Shown here one piece after another: positions 6,377 to 17,340 of a stretch of 38,016 bases of DNA. The DNA comes from Methylothermaceae bacterium (lineage in GTDB: Bacteria > Pseudomonadota > Gammaproteobacteria > Methylococcales > Methylothermaceae), in NCBI GenBank assembly GCA_026982635.1, contig JALSGR010000306.1, positions 1 through 38,016 on the forward strand, written 5' to 3'. The position numbers were made by a program, and so were the translations under genes. The notes below the pieces were generated by a model, which saw only the letters and a list, made by a program, of their open reading frames with translations, had not been told where the DNA came from and searched no databases. The stretch's first letter is position 1; each line of letters begins with the position of its first letter.

Positions 6377-8447
6377 CCTTGCAGCTTGGAAATGTCCGCG
6401 ATTTCGAGGAACAGCCGCGCCACCTGGGCCAGCAGATCGAGGCGGTTGCGGCGTACGGCCTCGTCCTCCACCATCACCATCACCTGGTCGAAGAAGGCGT
6501 CGACGCTGGTGCGCAGCCCGGCCAAGCGTTTGAGGGCGGCGGTGTAGTCGTGCCGGGCCAGCAATGGTTCGACGTCGGTGCGGGCGGCCTGCAGTTCGTG
6601 GAACAGGGCGCTTTCCGCCTCGGTTTCGAACAGGGCAGGATCGACCTTGCCGGCGGCGGTCACCGGCCTTTCCGCCTGACGCAGGATGTTGCGGATGCGT
6701 TTGTTGGCGGCGGCCAGGGTTTCGGCCTCCGGCAGGCGGCGGAAAGCGTGGACCGCCTCGAGGCGGTGGTGGAAGTCGAGCAGGCTGACCGGCTCGACGG
6801 CGGCGACGGCCTCGAACTCGTCGGCGGAGAAACCGCGCTCGCCGAGATGATGGCGCAGGCGTTCCAGGATGAATTGGAACACCTGGCGCACCACGGCCTT
6901 GCGCTCGAAGGTATGCTCGTAGAGGTCCGCGGCCCGGCGCAGCAACGCTGTCAAGTCCAATTCCAGCCGCCGTTCCAGGATGATACGGATCACTCCCAGG
7001 GCGGCTCGGCGCAGGGCGTAAGGATCCCTGGTGCCGCTGGGGATTTGGCCGATGCTGAAAATGCCCACCAGGGTGTCTATCTTGTCGGCCAGGGCCAACG
7101 CCTGACCGGACGGGGTTTCCGGCAGCCGGTCGCCGGCGAAGCGGGGGCGATATTGTTCCTCCAGGGCGGCGGCCACCTCCGGGTCTTCTCCTTGGGCGAG
7201 GGCGTAGTAGCGTCCCATGACGCCCTGGAGTTCCGGAAACTCCCCTACCATGTCGGTGACCAGGTCCGTCTTGGCCAGGCGGGCGGCGCGTCCGGCCTTT
7301 TCCGGATCCGCTCCCACGCGGGGGGCCAGATCGGCGACCAAGCGCTCCAATCGCCGGGTTTTGTCCAGCAGGGTGCCGAGCTTCTTTTGAAACAGGATGC
7401 CGGCCAGTCGGTCCAGGCGCCGTTCCAGCGGCGTTTTCAAGTCCTGGTGCCAGAAGAACTCGGCATCGCTCAGTCGCGGGCGGATGACGCGCTCGTTGCC
7501 GGCGCGCACCGTCGCCGGATGCTTGCTGTCGAGATTGGCGAAGGCGATGAATCGGGGCAGCAACCGCCCGTCGGCGTCGAGGACCGGGAAGTATTTCTGG
7601 TGGGTCTGCATGACCGTGATCAACACCTCCTTGGGCAGGGCGAGGAACCGGTCCTCGAATGCGCCCACCAGCCCCACCGGCCATTCCACCAGGGCGGTGA
7701 CCTCGTCGAGGAGATCGTCCTCGATGTGGGCGCGGCCGCCGGCCTCCTGCGCCAGTCGGTCCGCCTGCTGGCGAATGTGGTTGCGACGTTCGGCGAAGTC
7801 GGCCAGTACCCGGCCTTCGCTCAGCAGCAGTTGGGGGTAGTGATCCGGCTGGCGCAGCCGCAGCGGCTGCGGACAGTGGAAACGGTGGCCGTGGGTGGTG
7901 GCGCCGGTCTGCACGCCGAGGATTTCCGTCTCGATGACCTGCTCGCCGTAGAGGAGCACCGCCCAGTGGACCGGGCGGACGAATTCGGCCTCCCCGTCGC
8001 CCCAGCGCATCCGCTTGGGGATGGGCAGGGCGGCCAGGGCGCGGTTCAGGATTTCGGGCACCAGTTCCTCGGCTTTTCGGCCCTGCTGGTGAATCCGGCA
8101 CAGGAGCCAGCGGCCTTTCTCGTTCTCTAGGATTTCCAGATCCTCGACGGCGACACCGCAGCTCTTGGCGAAGCCCAGGGCGGCGGCGGTCGGTTTGCCT
8201 TCGGCGTCGAAGGCGGCTTTTACGGCCGGACCCCGGCGCTCGACGGTTTTGTCCGGCTGGGCTTCGCACAGTTCGTGGACGATCAGCGCCAGACGCCGGG
8301 GGGTCGCGTAGGCGTCGATGTAGGCGAAGGCCAGGTCGGCCTTGGTCAGACGCTCGGCCACCCCGTCGCGCAGGGCCGCCATCAAGGTGCGCAACGCTTT
8401 GGGGGGCAGTTCCTCGGTACCCAGTTCGAACAACAGATCGTGACGGT

Positions 8448-8451
<4 letters not shown>
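6373..8451 (-). CDS. glyS: Glycine--tRNA ligase beta subunit
   Basis: A 692-residue protein of the usual length for bacterial GlyS, the large subunit of the alpha2beta2 glycyl-tRNA synthetase, which binds tRNA-Gly. The N-terminus [15 protein letters not shown] is diagnostic, and [21 protein letters not shown] and the HD-like region [17 protein letters not shown] fit the family. The C-terminus ends ADISKLQG, as usual. Its ATG overlaps the glyQ stop by 4 nt and its stop overlaps plsC by 4 nt. Confidence 0.97.
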
Positions 8452-9350
<899 letters not shown>

Positions 9351-9379
9351 GGTCGCTGGCCTGTCGGTTAAAAGCGGGT

Positions 9380-9385
9380 ATTATA
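9380..9385 (-). promoter_or_regulatory. Candidate -10 element for glyQ
   Basis: The minus strand reads TATAAT in the glyQ-lptE divergent region, about 30 nt before the glyQ start. No convincing -35 lies 16-18 nt upstream. The plus strand of the same spot reads TATTAT (9379-9384), so it could also serve lptE. This is only a -10 match. Confidence 0.3.
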
Positions 9386-9418
9386 CGGCTTTGTCACGCA
9401 AGTTGGGGATGTGCCTCC

Positions 9419-9913
9419 ATGCGATTGCTACCGTTACTGCTGGCCTGGTCGCTCTTGAGCGGCTGCGGTTTCCACCTGCGCGGCGCCGTGGATTTGCCGC
9501 CCGACGAGCGGGTCGTCGCCCTGGCGGGTATCGGCCTGGACCGGCCGTTCGCCCGTGAGCTGCAGCGGCTGCTCGAGCTGGTGGAAGGCCGCCTGACACG
9601 CGATCCCAAGGAGGCTGGCAGCGTGGTGGTCGTCCATCAGATCCAGCAGGACCGGCGTATCGTCTCTCTGGACGAACACGGCAAGGCGATCGAGTTCGAG
9701 CTGGTCTATCGGGTGCGCTTCGAGGCGCGCAAACCGGATGGCCGCGTGCTGTTGCCCATGCAGACCATCACCATCCGTCGCATTTATCTCAATCCCCAGT
9801 TCCAGATCATCGGTAAGTCGGAAGAAGAATCCGTCATCCGGGAGGAAATGCGGCGGGAGGCGGCCCGCACCCTGTTGCGCCGGTTGCGGAGGGTTCTGGT
9901 CAATGCGGATTGA
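9419..9913 (+). CDS. lptE: LPS-assembly lipoprotein LptE
   Basis: A 164-residue outer-membrane lipoprotein that plugs the LptD barrel and helps place lipopolysaccharide on the cell surface. It starts with a short signal peptide and lipobox LLSGC, with Cys16 as the acylated residue, followed by the family hallmark GFHLRG. ATG 9419 is used because it places the lipobox correctly; the longer open frame upstream has no SD. The gene overlaps holA by 11 nt, the usual gammaproteobacterial order. leuS, commonly upstream of lptE, is replaced here by the divergent glyQ. Confidence 0.93.
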   Translation: MRLLPLLLAWSLLSGCGFHLRGAVDLPPDERVVALAGIGLDRPFARELQRLLELVEGRLTRDPKEAGSVVVVHQIQQDRRIVSLDEHGKAIEFELVYRVRFEARKPDGRVLLPMQTITIRRIYLNPQFQIIGKSEEESVIREEMRREAARTLLRRLRRVLVNAD

Positions 9914-10940
9914 TTTCCCGCAGTTGGCGTCCCAGCTGCGCCAAGGCCCCAGGCCGGTCTATCTGCTTCACGGTGACGAGCCGCTTCAGCTTACCGAGGC
10001 CGCCGACGCGATCCGCCGTTGTTGTCGGGATCACGGCTTCGAGGAGCGCCGGATCTTCACCGTGTTGCCGGGATTCGATTGGGGGGAACTGGCGGCGGAG
10101 GCCGAAGCTTTGCCCCTGTTCGCCAGTCGTCGTCTCCTCGACGTCCGGGTGCCGGAGGGCAAGGTGGGGAACGAGGGTGCCAGGGTGCTGGGCCGCTATG
10201 CCGAGGCGCCGGCCGCCGACACCGTCTTGCTGTTGATCCTGGAGAACGCGCCGGCGGCGGTGACTCGGGCGGGTTGGTTCCGGAGCCTGGAGCGCCTCGG
10301 CGTCGCGGTGCAGACTCGGGTCCTGCATGGCCGGGAGTTCCTCGCCTGGCTGGATCGTCGTGCCAGGACACGGGGGTTGCAACTGAGCGGTGACGCCCTT
10401 CAGTTGCTGGCTCTGCGCACCGAAGGCAATCTGTTGGCCGCCGCTCAGGAGATCGATAAACTGCACGTTTTGTTCGGCGCCGCCGTCGTCGATGCCGACC
10501 GGCTGGCCCGGGCGGTGGCGGACAGCGCCCGCTTCGACGTCTTCGATCTGGTGGAGGCGATGCTGCTGGGGCGGGTGGTGCGCTGTGACCGGATCCTGTC
10601 CGGCCTGGCGGCGGAGGGCGTGGCCCCGGCCGTGGTATTATGGGCGGTCACCCGGGAGGTGCGGCTGTTGCTGACTTTGTTGGACGACCGGCGCCGCGGC
10701 GTCGCGCTGGCGGAGAGTTGTCGTCGGCTGCGGCTGTGGGATCGGCGCAAGGCCCAACTGGAACGGGCCCTGCAGCGGCTGCGGCCGGCGGACTTGCATC
10801 GGGCCGTCCGTCTGGCGGCGCGAATCGACGCCCGGATCAAGGGACAGCAGGACGGCGAGGCGTGGCCGGGGCTGCGCGATTTGTGCCTCGGCCTGGCCGC
10901 CGGCGCCGATCGGTGGATGGGTATGATGGAGACAGGATGA
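9903..10940 (+). CDS. holA: DNA polymerase III delta subunit
   Basis: A 345-residue clamp-loader subunit that opens the beta clamp as part of the DnaX complex. The blocks [21 protein letters not shown] (N-terminal), [34 protein letters not shown] and the later [18 protein letters not shown] are typical of HolA. The start ATG 9903 lies within the end of lptE (11-nt overlap), implying coupled translation. proA follows after 7 nt. Confidence 0.93.
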   Translation: MRIDFPQLASQLRQGPRPVYLLHGDEPLQLTEAADAIRRCCRDHGFEERRIFTVLPGFDWGELAAEAEALPLFASRRLLDVRVPEGKVGNEGARVLGRYAEAPAADTVLLLILENAPAAVTRAGWFRSLERLGVAVQTRVLHGREFLAWLDRRARTRGLQLSGDALQLLALRTEGNLLAAAQEIDKLHVLFGAAVVDADRLARAVADSARFDVFDLVEAMLLGRVVRCDRILSGLAAEGVAPAVVLWAVTREVRLLLTLLDDRRRGVALAESCRRLRLWDRRKAQLERALQRLRPADLHRAVRLAARIDARIKGQQDGEAWPGLRDLCLGLAAGADRWMGMMETG

Positions 10941-10947
10941 GAGAGCG

Positions 10948-12213
<1,266 letters not shown>

Positions 12214-12852
12214 ATGATCGGCGTTTACGGCGGCACCTTCGATCCGGTTCACTACGGCCATCTGCGCACCGCCCTGGAGGTCATGGAGAACCTGGCGCTG
12301 CGGGCGGTCCATTTCGTCCCCTGCCGGGTTCCCCCCCATCGCCGCCAACCCCATTTTTCCGCCCGCCAGCGATGCCGCTTTCTCCAGCTGGCGCTGGCGG
12401 ACACGCCTGGGTTCGTCCTCGATACCCGCGAACTGGAGCGTCCGGGGCCCTCCTTCATGGTGGACACCCTGGCTTCGCTGCGCCAGGAGATCGGCAGGGA
12501 GCCGCTTTGCCTGATTCTGGGCCTGGACGCCTTTCTGGGGTTGCCGGGCTGGCATCGCTGGCAGCGCCTGTTCGATCTGGCCCATATCGTGGTGATGGAC
12601 CGTCCCGGTTATCAGCCCGACTGGCCTCCTCCGCTGGTGGATTGGGTCGAACGGTTGGGGACGGCGGAAACGCAGGAATTGCAGCGGCTTCCGTCGGGCC
12701 GGATCCATTTCACCCGCGTGACCCGGCTGGAAATTTCCGCCACCCTGATCCGGCAGTGTTTGCGCCGGGGGCGGGATCCCCGCTATTTGTTGCCCGATCC
12801 CGTACTCGATTTGATCAAACGGTCCTATGCGACGGAGTCGAAACATGACTGA
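12214..12852 (+). CDS. nadD: Nicotinate-nucleotide adenylyltransferase
   Basis: A 212-residue nucleotidyltransferase making deamido-NAD from nicotinate mononucleotide and ATP. The N-terminal [13 protein letters not shown] holds the (H/T)xGH ATP-binding motif, and ISATLIR near the C-terminus is the ISxTxxR motif. PDPVLDLI at the end is also typical. It begins one base after the proA stop and overlaps the rsfS start by 8 nt. Confidence 0.96.
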   Translation: MIGVYGGTFDPVHYGHLRTALEVMENLALRAVHFVPCRVPPHRRQPHFSARQRCRFLQLALADTPGFVLDTRELERPGPSFMVDTLASLRQEIGREPLCLILGLDAFLGLPGWHRWQRLFDLAHIVVMDRPGYQPDWPPPLVDWVERLGTAETQELQRLPSGRIHFTRVTRLEISATLIRQCLRRGRDPRYLLPDPVLDLIKRSYATESKHD

Positions 12853-13186
12853 ACGATTGCTCCAGTGGGTGCTCGATGCCCTCGACGACATGAAGGCCCG
12901 GGAAGTGACCGTGCTCGACGTGCGCGGCAAGACCAGCGTGACCGATTACATGGTGGTGGCTTCCGGCACTTCCGAACGCCACGTTCATGCCCTCGCCGAT
13001 CACGTGGTCGAGGCGGTGGCGGTGCATCGCATCAAGCCCCTCGGGGTCGAAGGCGAGCATTCCCGCGACTGGGTGCTGGTGGACCTGGGGGATGTCATCG
13101 TCCATGTGATGCTGCCGGAAACCCGCCAGTTCTACCAATTGGAAAAATTGTGGCAGGTGGAGGAGGAAGGCGGCCAAAGCGCCTGA
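12845..13186 (+). CDS. rsfS: Ribosomal silencing factor RsfS
   Basis: A 113-residue protein that binds bL14 on the 50S subunit and blocks subunit joining when nutrients are scarce. [43 protein letters not shown] and the end segment [10 protein letters not shown] match the family closely. ATG 12845 is chosen with GGAG (12834-12837) 7 nt upstream. rlmH, the usual next gene, is missing; instead a convergent soxZ-like gene ends 2 nt after the rsfS stop. Confidence 0.96.
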   Translation: MTERLLQWVLDALDDMKAREVTVLDVRGKTSVTDYMVVASGTSERHVHALADHVVEAVAVHRIKPLGVEGEHSRDWVLVDLGDVIVHVMLPETRQFYQLEKLWQVEEEGGQSA

Positions 13187-13188
13187 GC

Positions 13189-13479
13189 TTATGGCAGGAC
13201 GATCTCCAGGACGCCGCTGCGGCCCTGGTTGGTATGCCAGCGGATTTCCAGCCGGTCCCCGGGGCGGGTGCCGTCGATGCGCAGGGCGAAAAAAGGTTCC
13301 GCTGCGATGCCGGGGCCGAAGCCGGCTTCCAGGATCAGGGCGCCGTGGAGATGGAGGCTTAGACGATCCAGGTGGCGTTCGGGCCAGGTCTCCTCACCGG
13401 TCCAGATCTCGCTGGCCGGGAAAAACAGACGAAGCTCGACGCTGTCGTCGCGGTGCCGCTTGCTGCGGTATTCGATCAT
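13189..13479 (-). CDS. soxZ: SoxZ-like sulfur-carrier subunit
   Basis: A 96-residue all-beta protein. The C-terminal two thirds (LSLHLHGALILEAGFGPGIA, PFFALRIDG, GDRLEIRWHTNQG) follow the SoxZ pattern, in which the NPYF and W-x-D-x-x-G regions are recognisable in diverged form. SoxZ pairs with SoxY in the periplasm and presents the sulfur-carrying Cys arm to partner enzymes. It has no signal peptide, as expected when it is exported with a Tat-dependent SoxY. The ATG shares one base with the soxY stop (TGATG), indicating coupling. It is the last gene of thiD-thiE-soxY-soxZ. No soxAX, soxB or soxCD is visible in this window. Confidence 0.78.
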   Translation of the reverse strand: MIEYRSKRHRDDSVELRLFFPASEIWTGEETWPERHLDRLSLHLHGALILEAGFGPGIAAEPFFALRIDGTRPGDRLEIRWHTNQGRSGVLEIVLP

Positions 13480-13910
13480 CAGCTGCACCCTTCCGAGACG
13501 CTGATCTTGGCGCTTTGGCGGAAATAACGGCCGTCGGCGCGCACCACCGCGATCACCTCGCTGTCCTGCAGAATGCGCAGATGGGTGCGGATGGCGGGGC
13601 GCATGCGGGGAGACAGATTGAAGCGGGCTGCCAGGGGGTCGGGATGATCCCGGACGAGCAGCGCGATCATGTCCACCCGGCGAAGGCGACAGGCCACCCG
13701 GACCGGCACCGCCAGACGGGAGACCGCCCGCGACGGCATCCGCAGACCGACGCCCGGATGGTATTTGGGCAGGGTGCCGCCCGTCAATTCCTGAAGCGCT
13801 TGCCGCAGGCGGGCATCGTCCGGGTACCCCAAGCGGGGCCACAGAGGCAAGCCGCTGCACCAGGCCAGCAGACGCAAGAACCGTCTTCGCGGCGGGGAGA
13901 CCGGGCTCAT
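13479..13910 (-). CDS. soxY: SoxY-like sulfur-carrier protein with unusual C-terminus
   Basis: A 143-residue protein with a twin-arginine signal (RRRFLR, 8-13, then a hydrophobic run to about 24). The SoxY core includes DPLAARFNLSP (91-101) and VIAVVRADGRYF (119-130). In SoxY the sulfur-binding Cys sits in a terminal GGCGG arm; here the chain ends VSEGCS with Cys142 second from last. The carrier Cys is thus kept but most of the glycine arm is lost. The start ATG (13910) overlaps the thiE stop as ATGA. It could carry sulfur for thiosulfate or sulfide oxidation elsewhere in the genome, or serve another sulfur transfer; the altered tail leaves activity uncertain. Confidence 0.8.
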   Translation of the reverse strand: MSPVSPPRRRFLRLLAWCSGLPLWPRLGYPDDARLRQALQELTGGTLPKYHPGVGLRMPSRAVSRLAVPVRVACRLRRVDMIALLVRDHPDPLAARFNLSPRMRPAIRTHLRILQDSEVIAVVRADGRYFRQSAKISVSEGCS

Positions 13911-14542
13911 CTCCGTTTCGGTTCCGGGAACAGGCGGGCGAAACCGGCAGCGGCCCTTCGGAGGTCCGGTGCGTGGAACAGGGCGCTGATCGCCGCGATC
14001 AGATCGGCGCCGGCCTCGATCACTTCCGGGGCCCGCTCCAGGGTGATGCCGCCGATGGCGACGACCGGGCATCGCAGGGCCCGGCGCGCCTGCCGCAGCA
14101 GCGCCAGGGGAGCGGGGGCGGCTTCCGGTTTGCTGGGCGAGGGGAAGAAAGCGCCGAAGGCCACGTAGCTGGCGCCCGCCCGTGCGGCGGCATCGGCCCA
14201 CGCCAGGTCCCGGTAACAGGAGATGCCGATGATGGCCTCGGGGCCGAGGATCTTGCGGGCTTGGTGGATGTCGGTGTCGTCGCGTCCCAGATGAACGCCG
14301 TCGGCGCCGGCGCGACGGGCCAGATCGACGCGATCGTTGACGATCAAGGGGGTCTGGAAGTCGTGACACAGCGCCACCAGTTCCTCCACCTGAGCCAGGG
14401 ACAGGCGGCCGTGCTTGTCACGCAACTGGACGACCCGGGCGCCGCCGCTCAAGACGGTCCGTATCTGCCGTTTCAGCCGTTCGAAGTCTTCCGGATCGGG
14501 GGTGACGGCGTACAAGCCGCGACGGGGAAAGGGCAGGGTCAC
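13907..14542 (-). CDS. thiE: Thiamine-phosphate synthase
   Basis: A 211-residue TIM-barrel enzyme that joins hydroxymethylpyrimidine diphosphate and thiazole phosphate to thiamine phosphate. Motifs are GLYAVTPD at the N-terminus, GGARVVQLRDK, VNDRVDLARRAGADGVHLG and VAIGGIT. The start is GTG 14542, supported by a GGAG 6 nt upstream; there is no in-frame ATG near. It follows thiD by 2 nt and overlaps soxY by 4 nt. Confidence 0.93.
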   Translation of the reverse strand: MTLPFPRRGLYAVTPDPEDFERLKRQIRTVLSGGARVVQLRDKHGRLSLAQVEELVALCHDFQTPLIVNDRVDLARRAGADGVHLGRDDTDIHQARKILGPEAIIGISCYRDLAWADAAARAGASYVAFGAFFPSPSKPEAAPAPLALLRQARRALRCPVVAIGGITLERAPEVIEAGADLIAAISALFHAPDLRRAAAGFARLFPEPKRR

Positions 14543-14544
14543 GG

Positions 14545-15312
14545 TCAGCTCCAGAAGAATCGGTAGGGGATTTTCCTTCCCTTTCCGGGGCGAAAGGCAT
14601 ACTTGATCGCGTTCCAGGTGTATTGCTGGGCTTTGCGGACGGCTTCCTCGAGCTCGAGGCCGCGCGCCAGCAGTGCCGCCAGTGATGCCGCCAGGGTGCA
14701 GCCGGAGCCGTGGGCGCCACCGGGAAGCTTTTCCCAGGTGAAGGTTTTGTGGTGGTGTTTCCAGTACAGGGTGTTGTAGACCAGGGGCGTCGGTTCGTCG
14801 CCGCCGGTGATCAGAACCGCCTGGCAGCCCCGCGCCAGCAGCCAGTCGGCGCACTGATGGGGAAGTTCCTTGCCGCTCAGCCGCCGGGCTTCCTGAAGGT
14901 TGGGAGTGACGACGGTGGTCAGCGGCAGCAGCTCCTCGCACAAGACCTCGATCAGGCGTTCGTCCGCCAGCTCGGTTCCGCCGCCGGCGCGGAGGACCGG
15001 ATCGAGGATCACGGTTTCACAGGGATCGTCCCTGAGCAGGGCGCCCAGACGGCTGGCGATTTCCGCCGAGCCCAACAGGCCGATTTTGACAGCCTGGATG
15101 GGCATGTCGGACCGCAGCACCGCCCACTGCGCCGCCAGGATTTCGGGAGGCTGGGGATACAGTCTGTGGACGTTGCGGGTGTCCTGGCTGGTCAGGCAAG
15201 TGACCAGGGTACAGGGGTGGCACCCCTGACTCAAGATGGCTTCGATGTCGGCCTGGATACCGGCGCCGCCGGTCGGATCGTGGCCGGAAACGGCGAGTAC
15301 GATGGGTTTCAA
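14545..15312 (-). CDS. thiD: Hydroxymethylpyrimidine/phosphomethylpyrimidine kinase
   Basis: A ribokinase-fold enzyme that phosphorylates HMP to HMP-P and HMP-PP for thiamine synthesis. It begins IVLAVSGHDPTGGAGIQADI, has VKIGLLGS, VILDPVLRAGGG, VVTPNLQEA and the ATP-site GGAHGSGCTLAASLAALLA. There is no ATG at the start. TTG 15312 is proposed because it places the family N-terminus right and has a weak AGG upstream, giving 255 residues; TTG 15360 is an alternative. It is the first gene of thiD-thiE-soxY-soxZ and no TPP riboswitch fits in the 63 nt upstream of TTG 15312. Confidence 0.9.
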   Translation of the reverse strand: MKPIVLAVSGHDPTGGAGIQADIEAILSQGCHPCTLVTCLTSQDTRNVHRLYPQPPEILAAQWAVLRSDMPIQAVKIGLLGSAEIASRLGALLRDDPCETVILDPVLRAGGGTELADERLIEVLCEELLPLTTVVTPNLQEARRLSGKELPHQCADWLLARGCQAVLITGGDEPTPLVYNTLYWKHHHKTFTWEKLPGGAHGSGCTLAASLAALLARGLELEEAVRKAQQYTWNAIKYAFRPGKGRKIPYRFFWS

Positions 15313-15375
15313 GGAGGACCTGACGGGATCGTCTAAACTTGGAATAGATTCGGTCTTCAAGGCGGATGCCGAAAC

Positions 15376-15843
15376 ATGGATAGCGATTATAACAAGTTGA
15401 TCGAGGCGATCGCAGAGTTTTGCCGGACGGTGGAACGGTTCGAGTGTTATCGATGCCTGCCCTGGTTGAGAAAAATCGAAAGGTTGTTGCGAATCATCGA
15501 CGACGGCATGGCCCGGTTGGACGTGAAGACGGAGGCGGGTGTCTTCCCGTTGCCGGATCTGGATCGGCGCTTCGAGCTCTACCGCCGGTTGAAGGCGTTT
15601 CTGGGGGATTTGGACGGTTATCCCCTGGCCGGGGACCGGGTCGATGATCCGTTGGACTACTCCGGCAGTCTGGCCGACGACATCACCGATCTCTATTTCG
15701 AATTGCGCCGTGGCCTGAGGTTGTACGAGACGGAATCCACCGGTCTGCTGCCGGCGCTGAGCCTTTGGTATGCGGGGTATCGTCTGCATTGGCGGGATCA
15801 TCTTCTCGGCGCGCGAAGCCGGCTCCGGGAGCTGCAGCCCTGA
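15376..15843 (+). CDS. DUF5063-like small cytoplasmic protein
   Basis: A 155-residue, mostly helical acidic protein without signal peptide or TM segment. The layout (N-terminal NKLIEAIAEFCRTVE, central DDPLDYSGSLADDITDLYFELRRGL, C-terminal WRDHLLGARSRLREL) resembles DUF5063 proteins, whose function is not known to me. It is divergent from thiD and ends about 110 nt before the porin gene, separated by its own Fur-type promoter, so it is probably a single-gene unit. Confidence 0.75.
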   Translation: MDSDYNKLIEAIAEFCRTVERFECYRCLPWLRKIERLLRIIDDGMARLDVKTEAGVFPLPDLDRRFELYRRLKAFLGDLDGYPLAGDRVDDPLDYSGSLADDITDLYFELRRGLRLYETESTGLLPALSLWYAGYRLHWRDHLLGARSRLRELQP

Positions 15844-15878
15844 AGTGACGTCGAACTCGATCATGGAGAGAAATGTAT

Positions 15879-15907
15879 TTGATAACGGTTATCATTTGTA
15901 TTACTAT
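15879..15907 (+). promoter_or_regulatory. Promoter with Fur-type operator for the porin operon
   Basis: TGATAAC-G-GTTATCA (15880-15894) is a perfect inverted repeat in the 7-1-7 form of the Fur-binding site. It overlaps a -35 TTGATA (15879-15884, 5/6), which is followed by a 17-bp spacer and TACTAT (15902-15907, 4/6) as -10. Bound repressor would cover the -35. The surrounding stretch is clearly more AT-rich than the neighbouring coding DNA. Fur as the regulator is inferred from the motif. Confidence 0.7.
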
Positions 15908-15954
15908 CTGTTCCCCAAAAACGATTCATCAACTCAATCAAGGGAGGATGGTTC

Positions 15955-17331
15955 ATGCGAACTTTGATCCGGGCCGTATCGACCCTGAGTGTGGCTGCCT
16001 TGTCCATTGCCCCCGCTCTGGCGGAATCGACGATGCCGACCCCGGAGGAACTGTGGCGCATCGTGCAGCAGCAACAGAAGGAGATCGAGGCCCTCAAGGC
16101 CAAACTGGCGGAAAAGGAGAAGGTCGGCAAAACCGAGGCCAAGGCGGCACCCGAGGAAGTCGAGGAGTTGAGACGCGAAACCAGCATCCTGGCGCAGGAG
16201 CTGGAGAAGATGCGTACTCTGTTGGTGATTCCCGAGGAACCGGAATACAAATCCATGTACGGTCTGGGTCCGGCGGCCTCCAAGGTCTATCAGGTGGGCA
16301 AGGGGTTGTCCATCGGCGGCTACGGTGAAGGACGTTATCAGGTATTCACCGATGATCAGAACGGCAGGAAGGACAACGCCGACTATTTGCGATTCGTGCT
16401 CTATGTGGGTTACAAGTTCAACGACTGGATTCTGTTCAACAGCGAGCTGGAGTTCGAGCACGCCACGACGGGTCGGGGGGGATCGGTATCGGCGGAGTTC
16501 GCCGCCCTCGATTTCTTTCTCGATCCCCGGGCCAACGTCCGCGCCGGAATCGTGTTGATCCCGATGGGCTTCATCAACCCGATCCATGAACCGCCGTTCT
16601 TCTTCGGCAACCACCGTCCGGAGGTGGAGCAGCGGATCATTCCCACCACGTGGCGCGAATTGGGGGTCGGGTTGTTCGGGGAATTGTTCCCGGGTCTGAC
16701 CTATACTACATATGTGGTCAACGGTATGGACGCCACCGGGTTTTCCGCCACCGGTATCCGCGGCGGTCGTCAGAACGCCAGCAGGGCCAAAGCGGAAAAT
16801 CTGGCCTGGGTCGGCCGGGTGGATTATGCGGTGCCCTGGGTGCATGGGTTGCTCGTCGGCGGATCGGCCTATCTGGGCAACTCGGGGCAGGACGAGATCG
16901 GCAGCGCTGACGTCTTCACCCAGATCTACGAAGGTCATCTCGAATGGAAGTATCGGGGTTGGGAGGTGCGCGCCCTGGGCGCTTGGAGCCACATCGACGA
17001 CGCCGACAAGGTCAGTCGGGTGGTGGGTGAGACGGTGGGCCGCGAACAGTTCGGCTGGTACGCCGAGGCCGGTTACAACGTCTTGCCCTGGCTGCTGCCG
17101 GATTCCACTCAGTATCTGGCGCCCTTTTTCCGCTACGAGCGTTGGGACACCCAGGCCGAGGTGGCCGGCGGGTTCGAACAGAACGGCAACCTAGACCGGC
17201 GCTTGTGGCAGGTGGGGATTCACTACAAACCGATTCCCAACGTGGTCATCAAAGCCGACTATCGGAATTTCGATGCCGATCAGGGCGAGGTGGCCGACGA
17301 GCTCAACTTGGGGGTCGGCTTCATTTTCTGA
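15955..17331 (+). CDS. Outer-membrane porin with N-terminal coiled coil (phosphate-selective-porin-like)
   Basis: A 458-residue outer-membrane protein. A signal peptide ends near ALA-ES (cleavage about residue 23). A periplasmic coiled coil follows (about 30-90, rich in E/K/L), then a beta-barrel with alternating aromatic strands ending in F (GVGFIF), the usual C-terminal signal for barrel insertion. It resembles OprO/OprP-type porins in layout. AGGGAGG (15941-15947) is spaced 7 nt from ATG 15955. It is first in an operon with an FMN-binding protein and a four-TM protein, under a Fur-type palindrome, suggesting a role in iron-limited cells rather than phosphate uptake. The substrate is unknown. 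Confidence 0.82.
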   Translation: MRTLIRAVSTLSVAALSIAPALAESTMPTPEELWRIVQQQQKEIEALKAKLAEKEKVGKTEAKAAPEEVEELRRETSILAQELEKMRTLLVIPEEPEYKSMYGLGPAASKVYQVGKGLSIGGYGEGRYQVFTDDQNGRKDNADYLRFVLYVGYKFNDWILFNSELEFEHATTGRGGSVSAEFAALDFFLDPRANVRAGIVLIPMGFINPIHEPPFFFGNHRPEVEQRIIPTTWRELGVGLFGELFPGLTYTTYVVNGMDATGFSATGIRGGRQNASRAKAENLAWVGRVDYAVPWVHGLLVGGSAYLGNSGQDEIGSADVFTQIYEGHLEWKYRGWEVRALGAWSHIDDADKVSRVVGETVGREQFGWYAEAGYNVLPWLLPDSTQYLAPFFRYERWDTQAEVAGGFEQNGNLDRRLWQVGIHYKPIPNVVIKADYRNFDADQGEVADELNLGVGFIF

Positions 17332-17340
17332 GGGGTTGAT

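Noticed and set aside
5642-8269. Minus-strand open frame of 875 codons
   Set aside because: Only the last 244 codons (plsC) are real; the upstream part is low-complexity R/G/P and lies antiframe inside glyS.
15313-15375. Possible TPP riboswitch before thiD
   Set aside because: Only 63 nt are available and no THI-box sequence is recognisable.
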